Assembly: GCF_013032445.1 (NCBI RefSeq)
Contig: NZ_WQCA01000013.1
Span: forward strand, 1 to 64,000
DNA length: 64,000 nt
Origin: Ruegeria arenilitoris
Lineage (GTDB): Bacteria; Pseudomonadota; Alphaproteobacteria; Rhodobacterales; Rhodobacteraceae
Reading direction: 5' to 3'
Every line of letters starts with the position of its first letter. Within the stretch, counting starts at the first letter, position 1. Made by a program: the position numbers and the translations under genes. Of the stretch, positions 28,028 through 36,656 are shown one piece after another. Under the pieces are notes generated by a model. That model worked only from the letters and a program-made list of their open reading frames with translations, searched no databases and had not been told where the DNA came from.

Positions 28028-28618
28028 ATGTTCAAGAAACTCAGTAAACTCGCGTGTGCCACAGCACTGGCACTTGGCCTACCCGCAGTCGCACTTGCCG
28101 AACTGCCAGGCATGCGCGGAACTCAACACATCGGGATCACCGTGCCCGATGTGGACGAAGCCGTCGAATTCTTGGTCGACATCGTGGGGTGCGAGGCGTT
28201 TTTTTCGTTCGGTCCGTTTGGTCCGTTCGAAGATGACTGGATGACAAAAAACCTGAACGTGAACCCGCGCGCGGTCATTGAAGTCATCACAATGGTTCGT
28301 TGCGGAAACGGTCCGGCTTTTGAAGTGTTCAAATACACATCGCCGGACCAGAACCCGAACCCGCCAAAGAACAGCGACATCGGTGGGTATCACATCGCTT
28401 TCTACGTTGATGATATCAACGAAGCGACCCAGTACCTGCGTGACAACGGTGTACAGGTCTTGGAAAGCCCCCACCCGCTGACGGGGACTCTGCTGGAGGG
28501 GATGGACTGGGTCTATTTTCTGACACCTTGGGGCATGCAGATGGAAATCGTCAGCGCGCCCGACGGCATTCTGGACGAAAAGCAAAACAACCGGAATTTC
28601 TGGGACCCGCGCTCCTGA
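28028..28618 (+). CDS. Exported VOC (glyoxalase-fold) protein
   Basis: Sec signal peptide (FKKLSKLACATALALG, cut near ALAE at residue 24), then one vicinal oxygen chelate module pair: MRGTQHIGITVPDVDEAVEFL and DIGGYHIAFYVDDINEATQYL, ending in MDWVYFLTPWGMQMEIV with the metal Glu. The His-His-Glu type metal site looks intact. Periplasmic VOC proteins are unusual; with the exported GMC enzyme next to it, both may act on the same compound outside the cytoplasm. The start follows AAAGGAGGAG. A terminator hairpin comes after it. Confidence 0.82.
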   Translation: MFKKLSKLACATALALGLPAVALAELPGMRGTQHIGITVPDVDEAVEFLVDIVGCEAFFSFGPFGPFEDDWMTKNLNVNPRAVIEVITMVRCGNGPAFEVFKYTSPDQNPNPPKNSDIGGYHIAFYVDDINEATQYLRDNGVQVLESPHPLTGTLLEGMDWVYFLTPWGMQMEIVSAPDGILDEKQNNRNFWDPRS

Positions 28619-28639
28619 AAATAACCCAAAAACGAAAAC

Positions 28640-28672
28640 GGGCTGCGGCATCCCAAGCCGCAACCCTTCTTT
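28640..28672 (+). terminator. Terminator-like hairpin after the VOC gene
   Basis: GGGCTGCGGC, seven-base loop, GCCGCAACCC (one mismatch) followed by TTCTTT. It lies between the VOC gene and the HupE-like gene, so the last two genes of the run may be made at a lower level or partly from readthrough. Confidence 0.7.
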
Positions 28673-28683
28673 AGGAGGCGAAC

Positions 28684-29958
28684 ATGGCTTGGTTGAGCTC
28701 CCCAAAATATACGCGACACCTGCCTATCCCAATGGGTGTTGTAGTTCTCTTACTGGCGCTCTGCTGGTGGCCGCATCGAGGATACGCTCACTTCAGCTAT
28801 TCCGACCCGCGGATCATCCACATTGTTGACGACGGCGGAGACCAAGCACGCGTTCTCATTCGGATGCCCGCTCCGTTGGCTCTGCTTCCGGACGATTGGC
28901 AAGGACAGAACGAAACTCGCTTACCTCCGTTTGGCATCAACAACGGCCCTGACATTTTTCTGGACGCGCATGCGATCGAAAACAACACGTCTGAGCTTTT
29001 GGACATATTGAACCGGTCGGCGTCCATTTGGATTGATGGGCATAGATCAGATACGAAAGTTGAGCAATTTCGGTTCTGGGCCGATACTGAGAGGCCCTCA
29101 TTTGGAACTGTCAAATCTGCGACGGCAGCGTTTCAAGAGGCCGCCCAAACAGATCTGGCAGCATTATCATATTTCAACCTCACAGTAGATGTCGCGCTCT
29201 CGGTCCCATCCGGATCTCTTAATCAGGATCTGCGCGTTACTTCAGATCTTGGTAAGAACTTTCAGGTGATGGACAGGTTTGGAACTGTCGTGAAGCTGCA
29301 TCGCAGCGACACAGTCGAGACACAAGCGATGATTGGAGTGCTGGATGTCTCGTATCCGGCGACTTCAAACAAATGGATCGTTATGCGCGATGCGGCACTA
29401 ATCGGCGCAGAACACATTTACTTTGGGCTTGATCACCTGGCCATAATTGTCCTTATCGCCATTGCCGCACAAAGCTGGCGCCAAGCTCTGGGGATGGCTT
29501 CGGCCTTCACCATCGGACATATGATCACGCTTGCTGCCGGCCTCTACGGCATCGCGCCCGCAACGATCTGGTTCATACCGTTGGTGGAATTTAGCATTGC
29601 ACTCTCGATCGTTGTCGCTGGCGCATTTATTTGCTTTCAGATCAGGCATCCGCTGAATTGGTTGGCGTTGTTCGTCATTGGACTGGTCCATGGCTACGGG
29701 TTTGCCGCCTCTGCGTCTCAGGCGATGTTTGCAGGTCAGTTTGATTTTCTCGACCTGTTAGCATTCGCCTTTGGGTTGGAAGCTTGCCAATTCGCGATCT
29801 ACGCCATGATCTTGCCGATCATCCTTCTGGCAGATCGCCAATTCCCATTGGTGCACGATACGTGGCGCAGAGGTGTGGCTCTGCTCATCGCGGTGTTTGC
29901 CGCGTCGGCTACATTCACCCGCTTTACCGAATCTACAGGTGCTTTTGGCCTAGTTTAG
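28684..29958 (+). CDS. HupE/UreJ-type membrane protein
   Basis: 424 residues: an N-terminal hydrophobic signal (PIPMGVVVLLLALCWW), an extracytoplasmic stretch of about 200 residues, then six or seven membrane segments that carry the HupE/UreJ_2 pattern YFGLDHLAIIVLIAIAAQSW and FTIGHMITLAAGL. Members of this group are poorly understood; some are thought to move metals such as nickel. Nothing in the operon obviously needs nickel. AGGAGG precedes the ATG, inside the tail of the terminator, 24 bases before the E3 gene starts after its stop. Confidence 0.78.
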   Translation: MAWLSSPKYTRHLPIPMGVVVLLLALCWWPHRGYAHFSYSDPRIIHIVDDGGDQARVLIRMPAPLALLPDDWQGQNETRLPPFGINNGPDIFLDAHAIENNTSELLDILNRSASIWIDGHRSDTKVEQFRFWADTERPSFGTVKSATAAFQEAAQTDLAALSYFNLTVDVALSVPSGSLNQDLRVTSDLGKNFQVMDRFGTVVKLHRSDTVETQAMIGVLDVSYPATSNKWIVMRDAALIGAEHIYFGLDHLAIIVLIAIAAQSWRQALGMASAFTIGHMITLAAGLYGIAPATIWFIPLVEFSIALSIVVAGAFICFQIRHPLNWLALFVIGLVHGYGFAASASQAMFAGQFDFLDLLAFAFGLEACQFAIYAMILPIILLADRQFPLVHDTWRRGVALLIAVFAASATFTRFTESTGAFGLV

Positions 29959-29981
29959 GCCGTTCATCACGGAGATCCAAA

Positions 29982-31376
29982 ATGACTGAATCAAAATTCG
30001 ATATGATCGTGATCGGAGCAGGCCCGGGCGGTTATGTTGCTGCAATCCGTGCAGCCCAACTGGGGTTGGATGTCGTTTGTATCGAGCGTGAACACCTCGG
30101 TGGTATTTGCCTGAACTGGGGCTGCATTCCCACAAAAGCACTGCTCCGCTCAAGCGAAGTGCTACACTTGGCGCAAAATGCAAAAGACTTTGGCCTGAAG
30201 ATTGAAGACCCGGAACACGATCTCGAAGCAATTGTCGCGCGGTCGCGGAGGGTCGCCAAACAGCTTTCAAACGGCGTCGGCTATTTGTTCAAGAAGAACA
30301 AGGTGTCGTCCATTATGGGGGAAGCGCGCTTGACCGGAAATGGCGAAGTTATTGTGAAATCCAAAGAAGGAGAGCAGACACTGCGATCGGACAATATCGT
30401 TCTGGCAACCGGTGCACGCGCCAGAGAACTTCCTGGGCTTGAAGCGGATGGGAACCGCGTCTGGTCCTATAAACATGCTCTGCAACCCCCTCACGAACCA
30501 AACAAGCTGCTGGTCATCGGTTCCGGTGCGATCGGCATTGAATTTGCAAGTTTTTACAACGCTATCGGAGCAGAAACGACCGTAGTGGAAGTAATGGATC
30601 GTATTTTGCCTGTCGAAGACGCCGAGATATCGACCTATGCCAAGAAAAGCTTCAGCAAACAGGGCATGAAGTTTTTCGAGGGCTCGAAAGTTACGCAGCT
30701 TGAACGCCACAGCGACCGAGTTGTCGCTCATATCGAAAAAGACGGCGAGGTAACGGTTCAGGAATTTGACACTGTGATTTCAGCTGTTGGCATCACCGGC
30801 AACGTTGAGAACCTTGGCCTCGAAGAGATGGGTGTTGAGATCGACCGAAATCATGTCGTCACAGACGAGTATTGCCGTACCAACATACCCGGCCTCTATG
30901 CGATCGGAGATGTCGCGGGGGCTCCTTGGCTTGCTCACAAGGCAAGTCACGAGGGCGTCATGGTCGCGGAACTCATCGCCGGGCTTGAGGGCCACCCCAT
31001 CAAGCCGGAGAGTATTGCAGGTTGCACGTATTGCCACCCTCAGATCGCGAGCGTTGGTATGACCGAAGCGCAAGCTATTGAAGCCGGATTTGAAATAAAA
31101 GTCGGGCGGTTTCCTTACCAGGGCAATGGCAAAGCCATTGCCCTGGGCGACGCGCAGGGGATGATCAAAACCGTCTTTGATGCCAAAACCGAGCGACTGC
31201 TTGGCGCGCATATGGTCGGGGCCGAAGTGACCGAACTGATTCAAGGATACGTCGTCGGGCAAAAGCTCAATGCAACAGGTCCAGACTTGATGGAAACTGT
31301 ATTTCCGCACCCTACGCTTAGCGAAATGATGCATGAAAGCGCTCTCGACGCTTTCGGTAGAGTCATCCACAAATAG
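29982..31376 (+). CDS. lpdA: Dihydrolipoyl dehydrogenase (E3)
   Basis: 464 residues with FAD motif VIGAGPGGYVAA, redox pair GGICLNWGCIPTK (Cys43, Cys48), NAD motif VIGSGAIGIEFASF and the catalytic His-Glu in HPTLSEMMHE. It reoxidises the lipoyl protein with NAD and completes the complex set out by the E1, lipoyl and E2 genes. I chose the ATG at 29982; the longer frame runs back into the HupE-like gene. Weak Shine-Dalgarno GGAGATCCAAA. Confidence 0.93.
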   Translation: MTESKFDMIVIGAGPGGYVAAIRAAQLGLDVVCIEREHLGGICLNWGCIPTKALLRSSEVLHLAQNAKDFGLKIEDPEHDLEAIVARSRRVAKQLSNGVGYLFKKNKVSSIMGEARLTGNGEVIVKSKEGEQTLRSDNIVLATGARARELPGLEADGNRVWSYKHALQPPHEPNKLLVIGSGAIGIEFASFYNAIGAETTVVEVMDRILPVEDAEISTYAKKSFSKQGMKFFEGSKVTQLERHSDRVVAHIEKDGEVTVQEFDTVISAVGITGNVENLGLEEMGVEIDRNHVVTDEYCRTNIPGLYAIGDVAGAPWLAHKASHEGVMVAELIAGLEGHPIKPESIAGCTYCHPQIASVGMTEAQAIEAGFEIKVGRFPYQGNGKAIALGDAQGMIKTVFDAKTERLLGAHMVGAEVTELIQGYVVGQKLNATGPDLMETVFPHPTLSEMMHESALDAFGRVIHK

Positions 31377-31426
31377 TTCGCTCAACCGCTTGTCGGCAAC
31401 ATTACTTGTTACCGACCTTGCTCATG

Positions 31427-33310
31427 CTAACGGGGTCGCGCGATGCCATATTGTTTCATCTTTCGATGAATGGTTGCGCGGCCCATTCCTATGTTGCGCG
31501 CTGCTCTCGAGACGTTCCATCGGGCACCGATCAGCGCATCCTGAATGAGTGTCTGCTCATCATAGGTCGAATTTGACCGGTCGGAATAACTCTGTCTTGT
31601 CTCTAAGGCCTTGTGTGTTTCTGACACAGATATGGTGCGTTCCGGCAGGTCCAGCCGGGAGATACGACGACCGTCCCCTTCCATAAGCGCTTGCTGCAGG
31701 GCGTTTTTTAGCTCTCGGACATTGCCTGGCCAATCAGAACAGGAGATCAAACTTTTTGCTTCTTCTGTTATTTGAACTGCCTCTCCTGCCAACTGCCGAG
31801 CGATCTCGCCAGCCAAGGTTTCGATGCGTTCACGGTGTCGAAGAGGAGGAAGTTGAACAATCGTATTTGCCAGCAGGAAATAGAGATCATCACGGAACAA
31901 CCCGTCCTGGACGGCAACGCGAAGCGGTTGACGGCACGTTGCTATTATTCTGGGTGTCGGTTCCGAATTCTGCTCTTCGAGTAGCAACCCGTCTGTCTCA
32001 ATTTCACCCATCAGCATCCTGAGTCGAGCCTGCGCCAACTCTGGCAGTTCGTCTACGTTCTCAAAAACCAGAACAATATGTTCCTGGTCTGCTACTCCAA
32101 AGGAACCCGCAATACGCGCTTGCTCAAGCAAGGTCTGAAAGTAAAGTTTGTCCTGTTCAGATTCCCCCAGGGACGCGCAATCCACGGTCGTTACACGTGT
32201 CGTGTCGAACTTGTTAGCTTCAAGGATCGCCGCAATGAGGGCAGTCTTGCCGGTACCGGACTCACCTTCGATTAAGAACGGTAATCCCTTTCTGAAGTGT
32301 GCTTGGGCCCTCGTACAGAGCGCGGACATCCGATCGCTTCCAATCGAAAGCTGGCGTAACGAAGCGGCCAATCGGATACGTTTTGGTCTTTGCGAAGCTG
32401 TAGTCTTTGGGTTTTTCCATGACACTGGAGAAGTGCGCTTATCTCTCTTAGTCAGCGCCGAGAAATTTAGAACTGGCCCATTCATGGACCGAACACTCAT
32501 AACTCTTTCGGGGACGGTTTCCATAGCCTTTGAATCAGTACCGAACACCAATTCAAAGGCCTTCCCTCTTAGTGCCGCGGGAGTCTTTTCACCTACGAGG
32601 CGGTGTGTCCCCGCGGTAGCGCCCAAGATGATCCCGGCTTCGTTCAACGCCACAAGTTCATCCCGCTTCAGCAAGTCGCGCCCATCAGCTGAGGAAACAG
32701 ATATGATTAAACTATCAGCAAACTGTTTTTCGAATAGTACGCGCTGGATTCTGTCTGCTGCGGTGCCCAAAAGCTGAGACGCAAATAGGTAATCTGACGA
32801 GTTATTGCGATCCAGCATAGCCAAGCTGATTGCACCGAGTGTGTGATTTTCGGCGTCAAAAATAGGGGCAGCTGTGCAGGCGAATGGACGCAACGAAGAA
32901 AAGTAGTGGTTTCCTCCGCTAATAGTGAAGGCATCTCTCTCAGATAACGCCATGCTAACACCATTAGTTCCTGCAATGCGCTCATCCCAACAGGAACCGA
33001 CGGCGATGCCGTTTTCTTCAAAAACGGATCGGCCTTGGTCGGCGCCTTCCAGACGAACCGAAACTCCATCGGTATCTGTGACAACAAGGCAATGACCGGC
33101 ATTGGCGGCTATTTGAGCGAGTTGGCTTATTATACCTTGGCGACCGCCGGAACGTTCTACCAATTCCTCTAACCGAGGAGCCACTTCAGATGATTGTAGG
33201 CGAAGGATGGGGCGAGCGGCATCCCGAACAAGCTTGTATTTTAGCTCACAGCGCTCCCAAGATTCACTGATGGCACTTCCAAATTGTAAGGAATTATTGG
33301 TTTCCACCAT
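31427..33310 (-). CDS. AcoR-like transcriptional activator with altered AAA+ domain
   Basis: 627 residues. The N-terminal ~200 are a GAF-like sensor of the AcoR type (GTNGVSMALSERDAFTISGGNHY). The AAA+ domain has Walker A GESGTGKT at about 349-356. The GAFTGA loop needed to contact sigma-54 is missing, and the Walker B Asp-Glu pair is replaced (VLVFENVDEL, about 412-422). The C-terminal Fis helix-turn-helix is intact (NVSRAARNIGMGRATIHRKM). It probably works with the main sigma factor. GGGAGGA precedes the ATG at 33310. It is convergent with the dehydrogenase operon and is its likely regulator. Confidence 0.85.
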   Translation of the reverse strand: MVETNNSLQFGSAISESWERCELKYKLVRDAARPILRLQSSEVAPRLEELVERSGGRQGIISQLAQIAANAGHCLVVTDTDGVSVRLEGADQGRSVFEENGIAVGSCWDERIAGTNGVSMALSERDAFTISGGNHYFSSLRPFACTAAPIFDAENHTLGAISLAMLDRNNSSDYLFASQLLGTAADRIQRVLFEKQFADSLIISVSSADGRDLLKRDELVALNEAGIILGATAGTHRLVGEKTPAALRGKAFELVFGTDSKAMETVPERVMSVRSMNGPVLNFSALTKRDKRTSPVSWKNPKTTASQRPKRIRLAASLRQLSIGSDRMSALCTRAQAHFRKGLPFLIEGESGTGKTALIAAILEANKFDTTRVTTVDCASLGESEQDKLYFQTLLEQARIAGSFGVADQEHIVLVFENVDELPELAQARLRMLMGEIETDGLLLEEQNSEPTPRIIATCRQPLRVAVQDGLFRDDLYFLLANTIVQLPPLRHRERIETLAGEIARQLAGEAVQITEEAKSLISCSDWPGNVRELKNALQQALMEGDGRRISRLDLPERTISVSETHKALETRQSYSDRSNSTYDEQTLIQDALIGARWNVSRAARNIGMGRATIHRKMKQYGIARPR

Positions 33311-33403
33311 GTGTCCTCCCCGTGCCACGAGCTTACAACATTGAGAGCTACTTCGACAAAAAAAACGTCGATGCTCCCGCGGTTTTCCCGCCTGTCCGAG
33401 ATT

Positions 33404-34192
33404 TTACCGCAAGTTGGCTGTGGCCTCTTGGATAGCTTTCATCACAGATATTCTATGGTCTTCATCCATTGCTGCTGCATGGGGTCTGGCCAACTGTCCC
33501 GAGTCGTTGTCGAAGTACTTGCCGGAAGCCTCGGCAAACTCGGGGTCCAGTGCGGCACGGCATAGGATGTCCGCGCCTATGCTCATATCATTTCCTGCGA
33601 CGCCAAACCCCTCTTTCACCATCTTGGAGGCAAGCAGTGAGCCGGGATTCACTGCAATGACAGACGGGCCATTTGGCAGCACTCTTGCTAATTCCTGAGA
33701 CCAAATGGTGATCGCCAGTTTGCTTTGGGCATAGGCCCCAAAATCGTCCAGCGAACCATGACCGACCATAGCCTTTGCATCGACTGGAGCTTGTGCGGCA
33801 GACGAAAGGTTAACAATACGGCCATCTTGCGGGATGATCGACAGCAGCCGTTGCGTCAGCACCCACGGCGCGAACGTATTGACCACAAAGCGAACGTCGA
33901 AGCCATCCGGTGTTCGTGTGATAGGAGTCCTGTAGACGCCAGCATTGTTGATCAGGATATCGATGCGGTCATGTCGCTCAAGAATCTCCGTCGACATCGC
34001 TTCTACATCATTCAGCTTTGAAAAGTCGGCGACATAGCTTTCTGTATGGCCGCCAACTTCTGTTGCAGCCACCTCAAGTTTTGCTTGGTTTCGACCATGC
34101 AACAGAATTCTATGCCCTTGGGCCGAGAGGGTTTTGGCAGTCAAGAGACCGAGGCCGTCGGTCGATCCGGTGATAAGAACTGTCTTAGACAT
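33404..34192 (-). CDS. Short-chain dehydrogenase/reductase
   Basis: Classical SDR, 262 residues: cofactor motif TGSTDGLGLLTAK, NNAGVYRTP, and the catalytic segment with Ser in VNLSSAAQAP and Tyr-Lys in YAQSKLAIT. The Gly-rich motif lacks an obvious NADP-selecting Arg, but this is not decisive. It sits 93 bases ahead of the acoR-like gene on the same strand and could be cotranscribed with it. Substrate unknown. Confidence 0.85.
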   Translation of the reverse strand: MSKTVLITGSTDGLGLLTAKTLSAQGHRILLHGRNQAKLEVAATEVGGHTESYVADFSKLNDVEAMSTEILERHDRIDILINNAGVYRTPITRTPDGFDVRFVVNTFAPWVLTQRLLSIIPQDGRIVNLSSAAQAPVDAKAMVGHGSLDDFGAYAQSKLAITIWSQELARVLPNGPSVIAVNPGSLLASKMVKEGFGVAGNDMSIGADILCRAALDPEFAEASGKYFDNDSGQLARPHAAAMDEDHRISVMKAIQEATANLR

Positions 34193-34331
34193 GGTTCATT
34201 CCTTTGTTCGTAAGCCGGGCTTCGGATGGTTGAGGATGGACTGCCCTTTGAAGTTAGCATTCATCCGGCCTCAAATAACCGAACAATCCCGAAGCTCGCT
34301 TTAGCTATGTGCCTGGCTTTTCCGTAGCTTA

Positions 34332-35111
34332 TCAGAAGCGAATAACAGTTCGGCTCTCGAGGCTCTTTCGAATTGAATGGATGCTTGGATCCTCGACCAA
34401 ATCGACTGCACTGTGACCCACTGAAGGCAGCCCTTGGTTGTCGTAGATATTGAACAGGACAATCTCATCCGAGGTCATTCGTGATTGATAAACCCATTCA
34501 TGTGCGTCGCTCGCCGCCAGCCCCATGATGTGACCGCGCCGATCAGGGTAAATCAGATCGATCAGAATCCAGTCTTCATTCGTGACGCTGGATGGGCGAA
34601 CAAAACCAAGCGGCGCGCTATTGATCGGGCTTTCTACCGGGCGCCAGATATTGACGAAGGCGTAGTGCCCTTTGCTCCATTCTGCGGCTTTGTCTGGCCC
34701 CAGAATGTCCACAAGCCGCTTCTCCGCCCCTTCGGTGCTGTAGTCGCTATGCACATTCCGGGCAGGTTTACGGTCGGAGGCAGGGTCATCGACTCTCAAT
34801 GTGTGGTCGAAGACAACGACCTCTTTGGCACCCAGATGCTGGGCAAGCAGCTCGTTCAGTTCATGGTCATAAACCCGTTGCCAATCGTTTCCATTGTCAA
34901 ATGAGGTGACTTTGCTGGGTGATGTGACAAACGAGACACCGTCCATTGCAAAAGAAATTGCATCCTCCGAACCCCGAAGATCTCGGAGTGGAATTTCCGT
35001 TGCAACAAGCTCTGGTGAAATCAGATTTCCTGCGACACCTCCGGCATCGATTTGAAACGCCTGCCTCGACGCACTGTGGACGTGATAATTGACGATTGCA
35101 GTACCCGGCAT
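34332..35111 (-). CDS. CmcJ/NvfI-family oxidoreductase
   Basis: 259 residues with the family pattern NVHSDYSTEGAEKRL and AFVNIWRPVESPI, VFDHTLR and DAHEWVYQSRMTSDE. Proteins of this group are related to 2OG/Fe(II) oxygenases such as CmcJ and the fungal NvfI and asaB-type enzymes. AAAAGGAGAACGCC lies ahead of the ATG at 35111; a longer frame to 35237 would overlap the divergent regulator. It is controlled most likely by the LysR gene that diverges 113 bases away. Confidence 0.78.
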   Translation of the reverse strand: MPGTAIVNYHVHSASRQAFQIDAGGVAGNLISPELVATEIPLRDLRGSEDAISFAMDGVSFVTSPSKVTSFDNGNDWQRVYDHELNELLAQHLGAKEVVVFDHTLRVDDPASDRKPARNVHSDYSTEGAEKRLVDILGPDKAAEWSKGHYAFVNIWRPVESPINSAPLGFVRPSSVTNEDWILIDLIYPDRRGHIMGLAASDAHEWVYQSRMTSDEIVLFNIYDNQGLPSVGHSAVDLVEDPSIHSIRKSLESRTVIRF

Positions 35112-35224
35112 GGCGTTCTCCTTTTTTACAACAATTTCGATCCGCGACCTGGCAGGCGATTTGCGTTCGCGTCGCGACCCTGTTGAGGCTTGCCTTGAAG
35201 ATACGCATTGAAGAAGGAATAAAA

Positions 35225-36178
35225 ATGAGACATTCAAAGATAGATAATTCGGATTTAGGATATAATGCGATGGATACAGAAAGCCTTCGCCTGTTTGTTC
35301 TTGCAGCTGAAAAGCTCAATATTAGCGCAGCAGGGCGCGAACTCGGTTTTGCACCGGCTGTAGCAAGCGCCCGGCTTGCCAAGCTCGAACACACATTGGG
35401 TGCCGACTTGCTGCACCGCTCGACCCGTAAAGTTGCTTTATCGTTGGAAGGCGCTGAATTTCTGCCCTACGCCCGCGAAATCCTGGCGCAAGAGAGTGCT
35501 GGACGCGCCGCACTGGGTCAGGGAAAAACTCAGCCCACAGGAACACTGCGCTTTACCGCGCCCAGCACTTTTGCCCAGCTATACATCGCGCCTATCCTGC
35601 CGGAATTCGTCGCGCAATACCCCGGGATTAACCTCGACCTTCGTCTGTCCGACAGCCAATTCAACCTGATTGAGGGTAGCTACGATTTGGCCATTCGGAA
35701 CTCAGCGCTCGAAGATACCAGTCTCAAAGGCCGCAAGCTCGCTGACGACAATCGCGTACTTTGTGCATCCCCTCGATATTTGGCCGAGCGTGGGGAACCG
35801 GCATTGCCATCCGATCTGGTGGATCACGATTTGATCGCATTCAGAGATCAGGAGCCGCGTCCTCTCACCAGTACTGATGGCTCATCCGGGGAATTTGATC
35901 CCCGCGCGGCCCGCTGTCAGCTAACTTTTGACGATGGGCTCAGCCAAAAACTCGCCACTATGGCTGGAGCAGGTATTTCTATGAATTCGCTCTGGAGCGT
36001 CCACCATGAACTGGCGGAAGGCAGTCTTGTTCAAGTCTTGCCAAACTATCGAGTGACTGACGCATCTGTATTGTGGCTTGTTTATCCGAAAGCAAACGTC
36101 TTGTCCGCTAAGGTTCGGGTTCTCATTGATTTCTTGTTGGACCGGATCGGAAAGCAGCCAAGTTGGGAAATGTCCTGA
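35225..36178 (+). CDS. LysR-family transcriptional regulator
   Basis: 317 residues. Helix-turn-helix at about residues 18-70 (LRLFVLAAEKLNISAAGRELG) and an effector domain of the CrgA-like subgroup (GTLRFTAPSTFAQLYIAPIL). AAGGAATAAAA precedes the ATG at 35225; an ATG at 35270 is the alternative, giving a standard N-terminus. Divergent from the CmcJ-type gene, which it most likely controls. Confidence 0.83.
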   Translation: MRHSKIDNSDLGYNAMDTESLRLFVLAAEKLNISAAGRELGFAPAVASARLAKLEHTLGADLLHRSTRKVALSLEGAEFLPYAREILAQESAGRAALGQGKTQPTGTLRFTAPSTFAQLYIAPILPEFVAQYPGINLDLRLSDSQFNLIEGSYDLAIRNSALEDTSLKGRKLADDNRVLCASPRYLAERGEPALPSDLVDHDLIAFRDQEPRPLTSTDGSSGEFDPRAARCQLTFDDGLSQKLATMAGAGISMNSLWSVHHELAEGSLVQVLPNYRVTDASVLWLVYPKANVLSAKVRVLIDFLLDRIGKQPSWEMS

Positions 36179-36656
36179 GTTTTGGATTAGTATCTTGTCT
36201 GACCTGGAAGTTGAACTCGGGTTGCCGATCGGCGAAATCGCCACCATTGCCCTGATCTAAACTCAGGGAGATTGATTAATGCCCGCGGCATATCCTGCTC
36301 CTATCCTTGGTGGCCGCATGATCGATGCTCCTCTGCTTAGAAGAGCGCGGAACACTCTTCGTCTCGCCGGTAGGAGCTTCTGAAGTCGGTTGTGTTCGCG
36401 TTTTGGCGGTGCGAACAACGTTCAATTTGGGGTAACTCAATGTCCGCTTCGGGGAAGCTGCATAGTGGCGATGAAGGTTATGATGAATGGCAGGTTTGGG
36501 CCGACAGCCGTCAATCGCTCGGATACAGTGTTTGTCAGTATTGTTCCCGATGCAGTCGACTATTCACTCAAATGCTTAGGCCTTCTATTTTAATGGTAGC
36601 ATTGAACAAATGCGGGCGCGCACCTTTGGACTTGCTCGCAAAATGGAGGTGGGAAA
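36179..36656. other. Gene-free stretch with a dispersed repeat
   Basis: No convincing gene in 478 bases. It holds a 23-base sequence at 36439-36461 (AATGTCCGCTTC then GGGGAAGCTGC) that recurs with one change at 46447-46469, and a second motif, GAATGGCAGGTTTGGGC, at about 36484 that resembles 38055. A Shine-Dalgarno GGAGGTGGG for the next gene is at its end. Confidence 0.6.

Noticed and set aside
31392-31416. GTCGGCAACA / TGTTACCGAC stem as a terminator between the E3 and acoR-like genes
   Set aside because: It has a mismatch and no T-run on either strand, so it is not a convincing intrinsic terminator.
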